Shown here: positions 31,703-38,797 of the stretch, piece by piece | Layout: the number at the start of each line of letters is the position of its first letter | Numbering within the stretch: the stretch's first letter is position 1 | From: Methanobacteriota archaeon | Lineage (GTDB): Archaea > Thermoplasmatota > Poseidoniia > Poseidoniales > Poseidoniaceae | Direction: 5' to 3' | Assembly: GCA_002718195.1 (NCBI GenBank) | Contig: PBDU01000011.1 | Coordinates: forward strand, 294,837-343,906 | DNA: 49,070 nucleotides | Notes under the pieces: generated by a model | The model's database searches: none | Told to the model about the DNA's origin: nothing | Seen by the model: the letters and a program-made list of their open reading frames with translations, nothing else | Made by a program: the position numbers and the translations under genes

Positions 31703-32635
31703 GTGTCTGAAATTCATTGGGTCATGAGGTTCGGCGAACTCACCTTAAAATCAAGAGTGGTTAGAGGTAAATTTCAGAATCAATTGAAGAGGAATCTTCA
31801 CCACCTGGCTGATGATTTTGATGTAAGGATTAAATTAAAGATAATCAACCATAATTTCCATATTTTTTCAGAAGACCCTGTGGAAAAGGTTGAAGATTTA
31901 CTTTGCCATTTATTAGGCGTGGTTGCTATAGATAGAATAAGAGTACTATGTGACAAGGTTGATGAAAAATTAGTTTCAAAAAATATTCTTGATTCTGACA
32001 AAAATTTTGGTAAGAATCGTTCGTTTGGAGTGAGAGTGAGAAGAGTCGAAAAGAATCCATATCATTCGAGTCAATCGATGGCTAGGGCTGTTGGAACAGA
32101 AATGCAGAATCTAGATTCAAGCCTGTCTGTGAATTTAACAAATCCAGATTTTTGGGTGCGATTAATCATGGAGCCACATAGGGTGAGTATTGTTGAGAAT
32201 CGACTTCAGGGATGTGGAGGGCTTCCTTCAGGAAGTCAAGGAGATGTGCTTGTGAGAATTAAAGATGAGCAAGACATGCTTGCTGGTTTTTTATTGATGC
32301 GCAGGGGAACTAGATTAATACCAATTTTAGATAGTGATGAGAAGTACGTTTCAATTCTAAAGAAATACGATCCTTTCCTTGGGGATAGGTCAAAGGCAAA
32401 GACGACAAGTGGTTCAAAATTTACTAGACCTGCATGGGGATATTATGGAATGTCGTTAGAAGAGGTAAAACCATTTGTAAAACAACCAACTGGTGCGATA
32501 AAAACTACTCCACTTTCTTCTCTTGACCCTCTATGCGGATGGACGGAGGAGGAAAAATCAGCGATTATCTCCCATATCTACCAACCAAGCCTCTATTCTC
32601 CAGAAATTGACTCTAGCGTTTGGATGAACGATTAA
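31703..32635 (+). CDS. ThiI-like THUMP protein with a missing PP-loop
   Basis: 310 residues. The N-terminal ferredoxin-like domain (MRFGELTLKSRVVRGKF, residues about 8-24) and the THUMP domain (about 80-165, with SFGVRVRRVEKN, SMARAVGTEM and NPDFWVRLIM) match ThiI, the tRNA 4-thiouridine synthase. The junction GCGGLPSGSQGDVLV is also ThiI-like, but where ThiI has SGGxDSPVA this protein has RIKDEQDMLAG (185-195), then resumes with FLLMRRGTRLIPI. The ATP-binding loop is therefore lost, and the remaining adenylation domain is shortened and diverged. Probably a tRNA-binding protein without thiolation activity. The start is GTG 31703 or ATG 31724. It follows purF by 13 bases. Confidence 0.7.
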   Translation: MSEIHWVMRFGELTLKSRVVRGKFQNQLKRNLHHLADDFDVRIKLKIINHNFHIFSEDPVEKVEDLLCHLLGVVAIDRIRVLCDKVDEKLVSKNILDSDKNFGKNRSFGVRVRRVEKNPYHSSQSMARAVGTEMQNLDSSLSVNLTNPDFWVRLIMEPHRVSIVENRLQGCGGLPSGSQGDVLVRIKDEQDMLAGFLLMRRGTRLIPILDSDEKYVSILKKYDPFLGDRSKAKTTSGSKFTRPAWGYYGMSLEEVKPFVKQPTGAIKTTPLSSLDPLCGWTEEEKSAIISHIYQPSLYSPEIDSSVWMND

Positions 32636-32672
32636 TGAGTTTGCTTTTTCACTTGTTACGCTTGGGCGTTGC

Positions 32673-34202
32673 ATGGTCACAACTCCGAAGACGATAGATT
32701 GTTTCTTCCAAGAATCAATGGTTACAGCAATTGAAATTGCGACACATGGAGATAAACTAGCAATCGGCAGGGTTGATGGCAGCTTGTCAATTCATCAAAC
32801 ACTAGACAAATCAATTTTGTTCGAACACGAGTTTGATTCTAAGATAATCGCTCTCAAATTCAAGAATAATGATTTGAGAGTAGCCACAGAAAACGGGGGC
32901 ATTTGGCTTATTGCCGATGGGAAAGTGAATGAAGCATTTACTTTTGAAAATGGCTTGTTATCTTCTCAAATAGATGCATCAGTTGTAGGTATAGATAGCT
33001 TGGAAAATCTCCATGTCTTCACTATGGGTGAGGATATTAATCTCGGAGAATACAATAATTTCACCAAAAGTCTCACAGGTATGCTTGCCTCTAACGCAGA
33101 AGGTGAAGTAGTCAACTTTTCACCAAGTGGAGATATTGTTTGGAAAAGAACCTCGACAGATCAGTATGGAGATCAGATTACATGTTTAGAACATTCGGGT
33201 AATCTCCAACTTATCGGAAGAGAGGGCTCATCTGTTTCTGAACTACCTTCCTATCAGTTGGAAATTCATGATGAAAATGGTCTAAAACATACTATTGATT
33301 TTACCAGGCCTGTAACCTGTGCACGAATTTTAAGTCAATTTAAGGAGGATTATTTTGCAGTAGTGGGAGATTTTGATGGGCAACTATACACAATTTCGGA
33401 ATCAGGGCAAAAGAACAAATTTGCAAAATTGAAGTATCCAGCATTCCATATCATCGATCTTATCGATGGAGTAATGGTTGCTTCCTGGTTCAATCTTCAA
33501 TCTTTTGATTATCAAAATGGTGAACTTCAATGGACCGTTGAGCACCTTGGTATAACCGACTATGTCTCAGTTTCAACAAATAGAAAAGTCATAGCATTTG
33601 CTGGAGAAGATCAGAATGATTGGACGGGAAGCGAGCCAGTTGGATTGATAAATTTAGAGAATGGATTGATTGAACTAGACAAAAGTGAATTGACGCTTTG
33701 GGCATCAAAAGAAATAATTCCTGAATATAACGACGACCAATCAATTTACAAGAATTTGGAAGATGTTGAAGAACTTGCAGGCGATGTCGAATCCTCATTC
33801 AAAGTCGAAGATATCTCTGGTTCCTTATTAGACGCCCTTAACTCAGATACTGAGAATGAGAACTCCGATGATAATGAGGAGATTTTTGAAATTGATGATT
33901 TGCTTTCGGAAATCGATGAAACCAATTCGCTAAAAGCTCAACCACAGGCAGTAGTAAGCGAGGACATTATTGCACAATCAAAAGATGATGGCACTGCTGT
34001 AGTCTTACTCGACGGTTCGGAATCAGTTGATCCTCATAAACAGATTAAGGTCTGGAGATGGCTAGATTCAAATGGCAACGAGATTGCTTCAACCCCGAAG
34101 GCCAAGGTTAAGTTGAACAAAGGTTCATACAGATTCACTCTCGAAGTATATGATGATGAACACCGGATGTCAAGTGACAGTTTGAGTGTTCAAATCAGGT
34201 GA
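32673..34202 (+). CDS. Propeller-like protein with a C-terminal PKD-like domain
   Basis: 509 residues. Residues 1-350 show repeated strand-turn-strand units with GDKLAIGRVDGSLSI-like and FAVVGDFDGQLYTI-like segments, resembling WD40/PQQ-type beta-propeller blades. An acidic linker (about 375-425, SDDNEEIFEIDDLLSEIDE) leads to a domain of about 85 residues with VVLLDGSESVDPHKQIKVWRW and FTLEVYDDEHR, the PKD pattern. There is no signal peptide or membrane segment, although PKD domains are usually extracellular. The start is ATG 32673; a second ATG at 32718 is possible. MsrA follows four bases after the stop. Function unknown. Confidence 0.6.
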   Translation: MVTTPKTIDCFFQESMVTAIEIATHGDKLAIGRVDGSLSIHQTLDKSILFEHEFDSKIIALKFKNNDLRVATENGGIWLIADGKVNEAFTFENGLLSSQIDASVVGIDSLENLHVFTMGEDINLGEYNNFTKSLTGMLASNAEGEVVNFSPSGDIVWKRTSTDQYGDQITCLEHSGNLQLIGREGSSVSELPSYQLEIHDENGLKHTIDFTRPVTCARILSQFKEDYFAVVGDFDGQLYTISESGQKNKFAKLKYPAFHIIDLIDGVMVASWFNLQSFDYQNGELQWTVEHLGITDYVSVSTNRKVIAFAGEDQNDWTGSEPVGLINLENGLIELDKSELTLWASKEIIPEYNDDQSIYKNLEDVEELAGDVESSFKVEDISGSLLDALNSDTENENSDDNEEIFEIDDLLSEIDETNSLKAQPQAVVSEDIIAQSKDDGTAVVLLDGSESVDPHKQIKVWRWLDSNGNEIASTPKAKVKLNKGSYRFTLEVYDDEHRMSSDSLSVQIR

Positions 34203-34206
34203 TAGC

Positions 34207-34731
34207 ATGCTCATTAAAGCGGTTTTAGGTGGGGGTTGCTTTTGGTGTCTAGATGCTGGAATGCAAAATCTGAAGGGAGTGGAAAAAATTCAGCCTGCTT
34301 ATGCCGGTGGACCCGAAAAAAATCCAAATTACAAACAGGTTTGCTCTGGCAAAACAGGACATGCTGAGGTCGTTGTAATCGACTTTGATGCCACTGTTTT
34401 GAGTTATGAAGATTTACTTCGTTCATTTTTCTCTATACATGATCCAACACAACTAAACAGACAAGGGAATGATATCGGTCCCCAGTATAGAAGCGTGATT
34501 ATGCCTTCCGACATTGAACAAGAAGAGGTTGCAAAGAATGTGATGGATGAAATGTCAGATTATTTTGAAAAACCTATAGTCACTACAATTGAGCAGGCTA
34601 CAAATCTAACAATCGCTGAAGAATATCATCATGATTATTACAACAAGAATCCTCATGCTGGTTATTGTTCTTTTGTAATCGCTCCAAAATTAGCCAAATT
34701 TAGACAGAAGATGTCACATCTAATTGAGTAA
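34207..34731 (+). CDS. msrA: Peptide methionine sulfoxide reductase MsrA
   Basis: 174 residues. It repairs methionine-S-sulfoxide. The catalytic GGGCFWCLDAG motif is near the N-terminus, followed by AYAGG, the GHAEVV strand, FFSIHDPTQLNRQGND and the C-terminal EYHHDYY segment that shapes the active site. ATG 34207 is chosen because GGTGAT lies three to four bases upstream and the family starts here. Resolving cysteine candidates are the second Cys of CFWC and the Cys in AGYCSF. It follows the propeller gene closely; a link between the two is not evident. Confidence 0.95.
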   Translation: MLIKAVLGGGCFWCLDAGMQNLKGVEKIQPAYAGGPEKNPNYKQVCSGKTGHAEVVVIDFDATVLSYEDLLRSFFSIHDPTQLNRQGNDIGPQYRSVIMPSDIEQEEVAKNVMDEMSDYFEKPIVTTIEQATNLTIAEEYHHDYYNKNPHAGYCSFVIAPKLAKFRQKMSHLIE

Positions 34732-34777
34732 ATACCAGGCCGAGAGGTTCAATACTCTCCGACTTTGGCATTGTAAC

Positions 34778-36409
34778 ATGGTGAACAATGTCGTTACCCC
34801 GCCTAAGCCTAGCAATGAACCTATTTTGGGTTATGCTCCAGGAAGCCCAGAGAGGGCTGCAGTCCTTGCTGAGTATGAACGTCAATCGAAGATTGTGGTC
34901 GAAGTGCCATGCATAATCAACGGTGAAGAGATTTTTACTGGTAATGTGGTTGAGCAGGTAATGCCTCACGACCACAAGCATGTTATTGCAAGGGTACATC
35001 TTGCTGGCGAGAAGGAGATTAAGGCAGCGATTGATGCTTCACTAGATGCTCATGAAATGTGGTCATCCATGGCTTGGGACTCGCGCGCAGCAATATTCCT
35101 AAAATTGGCGGAAATGATTGCCGGACCTAGAAGAGCTGAGATCAACGCAGCCACCATGATGAATCAATCAAAAACAGCTCACCAGGCTGAAATCGACGCT
35201 GCGTGTGAGTTAATTGATTTCTTAAATTTCAATGTATATTATGCAAGAGGAATCTACGAGGATCAGCAACCTCCAATTTCACCAAAGGGTGTATGGAACA
35301 CTGTAGAAGTTAGACCACTTGAAGGATTTGTTTTTGCGGTTACACCATTTAATTTCACTGCCATCGGTGGAAATCTACCAACGGCTCCTGCAATTATGGG
35401 TAATACTGCAGTTTGGAAGCCATCTAGAAATTCATACTTGTCCAACTATCTGCTGATGAAAATGATGGAAGACGCTGGACTTCCTCCAGGTGTAATCAAC
35501 TTCATTCCTGCTAAGGCAAGTCAAGCAGGAGATATCTGCATGTCACATAAAATGCTTGCAGGAGTGCATTTCACAGGCTCAACAGGCGTCTTTAGAAACA
35601 TGTGGAAGACCGTTGGAGACAACATTGCAAATTATCTCAACTATCCAAGAATTGTTGGAGAAACAGGTGGTAAGGACTTCATCATTGCCCACCCTGAAGC
35701 AGACGCACAAGCGGTTAAAATAGCAATGATTAGGGGTTCTTTTGAATATCAAGGACAAAAGTGCAGTGCTTCATCAAGAGCATACATTCCACAATCAATG
35801 TGGGATGAAATAAAAGATGATTATGCGGCTGAAGTTAGTAAAATCAAGGTTGGAGATGTGAAAGATTTGTCCAATTTCTTAGGGGCAGTAATAGACAAGA
35901 AATCATTTGACAACATCAAAGGATACATTGACAGGGCTGCTGCTGAACCAGGATGTTCTTTCGTCACAGGGGGAACATATGATGAATCGGTTGGATATTT
36001 TGTGCAACCAACGACTATCCTTTGTGAAGACCCTAATTGGGAAAGCATGGTTGAAGAGATATTTGGACCAGTTCTAAGCGTTTATGTATTCCCTGATAAT
36101 GAATGGAAACAAACTCTGGAACTGGTTGATAAAACTTCGGAATATGCTTTGACAGGTGCTATTTTCGCAAGAGATAGAAGAGATATTGAATATGCTTCAA
36201 AGAAATTGAAATACGCTGCAGGAAACTTCTACATCAATGATAAACCAACAGGCTCTATTGTTGGACAACAACCATTCGGCGGTGCAAGAGGAAGCGGTAC
36301 AAATGACAAAGCAGGTAGTGCAGCGAATTTGACTAGATGGATATCCGCTCGTTCGATTAAGGAGAACTTTACCCCTCCACATGATTGGACTTATTCCTTC
36401 CTAGATTGA
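34778..36409 (+). CDS. pruA: L-glutamate gamma-semialdehyde (P5C) dehydrogenase
   Basis: 543 residues of the aldehyde dehydrogenase superfamily, in the delta-1-pyrroline-5-carboxylate dehydrogenase branch: it oxidises glutamate semialdehyde to glutamate, the last step of proline (and arginine) breakdown. Diagnostic stretches are VFAVTPFNFTAIGGNL, HFTGSTGVFRNMWK, GETGGKDFIIAHPEA (catalytic Glu) and YQGQKCSASSRAY (catalytic Cys), plus NDKPTGSIVGQQPFGGARGSG near the end. The start is ATG 34778; upstream codons in the same frame lie in the end of msrA. A T-run (36430-36435) just after the stop may terminate the transcript. No proline dehydrogenase gene is in the window. Confidence 0.92.
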   Translation: MVNNVVTPPKPSNEPILGYAPGSPERAAVLAEYERQSKIVVEVPCIINGEEIFTGNVVEQVMPHDHKHVIARVHLAGEKEIKAAIDASLDAHEMWSSMAWDSRAAIFLKLAEMIAGPRRAEINAATMMNQSKTAHQAEIDAACELIDFLNFNVYYARGIYEDQQPPISPKGVWNTVEVRPLEGFVFAVTPFNFTAIGGNLPTAPAIMGNTAVWKPSRNSYLSNYLLMKMMEDAGLPPGVINFIPAKASQAGDICMSHKMLAGVHFTGSTGVFRNMWKTVGDNIANYLNYPRIVGETGGKDFIIAHPEADAQAVKIAMIRGSFEYQGQKCSASSRAYIPQSMWDEIKDDYAAEVSKIKVGDVKDLSNFLGAVIDKKSFDNIKGYIDRAAAEPGCSFVTGGTYDESVGYFVQPTTILCEDPNWESMVEEIFGPVLSVYVFPDNEWKQTLELVDKTSEYALTGAIFARDRRDIEYASKKLKYAAGNFYINDKPTGSIVGQQPFGGARGSGTNDKAGSAANLTRWISARSIKENFTPPHDWTYSFLD

Positions 36410-36480
36410 GATTCCAGTCCCAATGATGATGCCTTTTTCTGATCTGTGATGATTGATGGGCGAACTGAGGGACTACTCAA

Positions 36481-36488
36481 TTATTATA
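36481..36488 (+). promoter_or_regulatory. TATA-like box for the PrsW-like gene
   Basis: TTATTATA is centred about 27 bases before the ATG at 36512, the spacing for a leaderless transcript. There is no ribosome binding site upstream of that ATG. Confidence 0.4.
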
Positions 36489-36511
36489 CGCAATGATGTT
36501 TTGTGAAAACC

Positions 36512-37933
36512 ATGGAGCAGAGTTACCCATTAACACCTTTTCCGGGTGATGTGGGTTTAGCTAGCCCTGCAAAACCTTGGATGACGATATATCGCATGTT
36601 GGGAATGGTTCTACTCTTGTATATTTTATCGCAGTTCGTAGTTTTGATTTTCGTCGGCTTACTGGACTCAGATTTTGATGGTTTGATTGGACCAAGTGAC
36701 CCACTCATGGCTATTTTTGGTTCTTCGTGTTCCCTTCCACTGATTGCCTTGGCAGTTTACATGACCAGGCCTAAATTAACTCATGTTCTACGAGCATTTC
36801 CTCATCAACACGGCCAATATAATCACCAAATTGCTCATGGAAAATATCTCCAAACGCCCTCTCCCACAGTCTTTCAACACCATCTTGTAATGAGGGATGT
36901 TCCTTTACAAATTCCAGAAGCAAAGGTGCTGTGGATATCTTTCTTCTCTGGAGTCATAATTTGTGCCATGGCTTTATTCCCCCTAGTTCTAGGATTAAAC
37001 GCAATTAGCATAGTTTTAGCCTTGATTGTGGCTCTTCCTGCTTGGATTATCGGATTCTCTACCCCAGTATTCGCTTGGTGGGGATTCAGTAGCCGTTATC
37101 TTGGAATTGTAACCACTCAAAGAGAGGGGGAAATGATGCTGATTGCAGGTATGCTCTCTACTTTTCCAGCCCTTTTAATCAACTCAATTTTGTTTCCATC
37201 AATGCTGTATGAGATAGTAGGAATGAATCCGAATGTAGATTCACTATTAGTTCAAAATCTAACAATAGTGGTCTCTGCTCCTGTAGGTGAAGAGTTGTGT
37301 AAGTTGATTGCAATTCTTTGCCTATGGAAACTCATTGATTCACCGCGTAGAGGTTTTCAAATCGGATTTACTGTTGGTTTAGGTTTTGCCATGCTTGAAA
37401 ATTTGCAGTATATTTTAGTCAATTTATTAACAGATCAGTATGCTGCATTCTCCTATTCCTTTACTGCCATTTTGAGAGGTGTGGGGTCAATTCCTGGACA
37501 TGCTTTGTGGACCGGGTTAACTGGTTATGCGGTTGGCTGGTATGCATACAGAACGAAAAAATACAATTCTTTCGATGATGTAGGAATTGACCATAATGTA
37601 AAGAATTGGATAACCTTTGATTCAAAGACTGGACAGCAAATAAGTTCAGCGGGTGATGGAACAATACCTTCTTCCTGGTTGGCTAAATTCATCTTAGGAA
37701 ATAGTAATTCGAGTAGAAAATTACCAACCTCTATCAGCGGTGGAGTGTGTCTTGCAATCCTAGGTCATATGTTCTGGAATGGCTCTTCTTTTATTGTTAG
37801 CTTTGCTCTTAGCGGATTAGACGAGATTATCCAAGTTTTAGGACAGTTAATTTGGATTGCAAATATGGTTGTATTGTTATGGCTTGCAGGAAAGATAATA
37901 CTCCAAACTGCAATAAAGTCACCAACTAAGTAA
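36512..37933 (+). CDS. PrsW-family intramembrane protease
   Basis: 473 residues with about nine membrane segments. Family motifs are intact: APVGEELCK (E260, E261), GLGFAMLENLQYI (E296), SIPGHALWTG (H330) and a late AILGHMFWNGSSF histidine. In bacteria PrsW cuts an anti-sigma factor; archaeal members have unknown substrates, and their membrane glutamates make them a likely glutamic-type or metal-free protease. The N-terminal 90 residues and a polar loop (about 90-130) are not typical. The start is ATG 36512 by the leaderless promoter argument; GTG 36503 is an alternative. No substrate is suggested by the neighbours. Confidence 0.75.
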   Translation: MEQSYPLTPFPGDVGLASPAKPWMTIYRMLGMVLLLYILSQFVVLIFVGLLDSDFDGLIGPSDPLMAIFGSSCSLPLIALAVYMTRPKLTHVLRAFPHQHGQYNHQIAHGKYLQTPSPTVFQHHLVMRDVPLQIPEAKVLWISFFSGVIICAMALFPLVLGLNAISIVLALIVALPAWIIGFSTPVFAWWGFSSRYLGIVTTQREGEMMLIAGMLSTFPALLINSILFPSMLYEIVGMNPNVDSLLVQNLTIVVSAPVGEELCKLIAILCLWKLIDSPRRGFQIGFTVGLGFAMLENLQYILVNLLTDQYAAFSYSFTAILRGVGSIPGHALWTGLTGYAVGWYAYRTKKYNSFDDVGIDHNVKNWITFDSKTGQQISSAGDGTIPSSWLAKFILGNSNSSRKLPTSISGGVCLAILGHMFWNGSSFIVSFALSGLDEIIQVLGQLIWIANMVVLLWLAGKIILQTAIKSPTK

Positions 37934-37941
37934 ATTAGACA

Positions 37942-37950
37942 ATTTATAGG
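37942..37950 (+). promoter_or_regulatory. TATA-like box for the DUF92 gene
   Basis: AATTTATAG lies about 40 bases before the ATG at 37988. No strong ribosome binding site is visible in the short leader. Confidence 0.35.
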
Positions 37951-37987
37951 CAACACACATTTTACCTATTAATTGCTGGATTAAGTT

Positions 37988-38755
37988 ATGTCGAGCGATT
38001 TTGGAGCGCTGGTTCCAACCTCGACAGAGAGTATTATAATCACATCAGGGCTTGTTTTAGGGCTTGTAATTGCCGCAACAAAGGCAAACATTCTCGATAA
38101 AAACGGAATCATTGCTGCTGCTCTACTTGGTCTTATAGTAGGAGGCCTTGGTGGATGGTATTGGCTTCTTACTCTGTTAATTTTCTTGCTTACATCTCAC
38201 AAGGTCACAAAGTACAGATTTGCTGAGAAAAAAGAAAGGGGTATGTCAGAATCTGATGATGGTCACAGAGGTTGGCAGAATGTTATAGCAAACGGTGGAC
38301 TAGCTGGCTTGGTTTCTATAATTTCATTTTTCTTTGGTTCTGAAGATTTGGGCTCAGGATACGTTGTATTTGCTTGTGCGGTTTCAGTCGCTGCAGCCGA
38401 CACATTCGCTAGCGAAGTAGGATGCCTTGATGATAGAGTCAGAATGATTACGACAATGAAGAAGTGCGAGCCTGGAGTTAACGGAGGTTGGTCTCCATCT
38501 GGACAAGCCGCTGCATTGATTGGCTCTTTGGTAATCGGTTTATTCTCAATACCTTACATGTATTTCATAGATTTTAATATGCTAAATGGATTAGTTTTGA
38601 TAACTGGAATTGGATGGTTGGGATGTCAAATAGATTCTGTCCTAGGCGCAACACTGGAAAATAGGGGTTTCCTAACAAAGGGCACAGTAAATGCCTTATC
38701 GATAACTTGTGGAATATTTTTAAGTTCATATCTGTTAAATTGGGTATTCTTTTGA
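37988..38755 (+). CDS. DUF92/TMEM19-family membrane protein (VTE6-like)
   Basis: 255 residues, about six membrane segments. The signature motifs of DUF92 are present: RGWQNVIANGG, AAADTFASEVG, VNGGWSPSGQAAALIGS and a GCQIDSVLGATLE segment near the end. In plants the family member VTE6 phosphorylates phytyl phosphate, so an isoprenoid-phosphate kinase role is the leading guess. Archaea could use it to salvage geranylgeraniol-type alcohols for lipids, which would fit the prenyl synthase and reductase elsewhere in the window. Biochemistry of archaeal members is not established as far as I know. Confidence 0.8.
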   Translation: MSSDFGALVPTSTESIIITSGLVLGLVIAATKANILDKNGIIAAALLGLIVGGLGGWYWLLTLLIFLLTSHKVTKYRFAEKKERGMSESDDGHRGWQNVIANGGLAGLVSIISFFFGSEDLGSGYVVFACAVSVAAADTFASEVGCLDDRVRMITTMKKCEPGVNGGWSPSGQAAALIGSLVIGLFSIPYMYFIDFNMLNGLVLITGIGWLGCQIDSVLGATLENRGFLTKGTVNALSITCGIFLSSYLLNWVFF

Positions 38756-38797
38756 TATACACTCCACAGTTTCTTTATTGAACTACTTCGATGTGGG

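Noticed and set aside
31703..32635. Frameshifted ThiI pseudogene
   Set aside because: The frame is continuous and keeps homology on both sides of the lost loop, so the change is by substitution and not a sequencing or frameshift error.
34742..34759. GAGAG/CTCTC stem upstream of the P5C dehydrogenase
   Set aside because: A five-base stem with an eight-base loop is expected by chance and has no supporting context.
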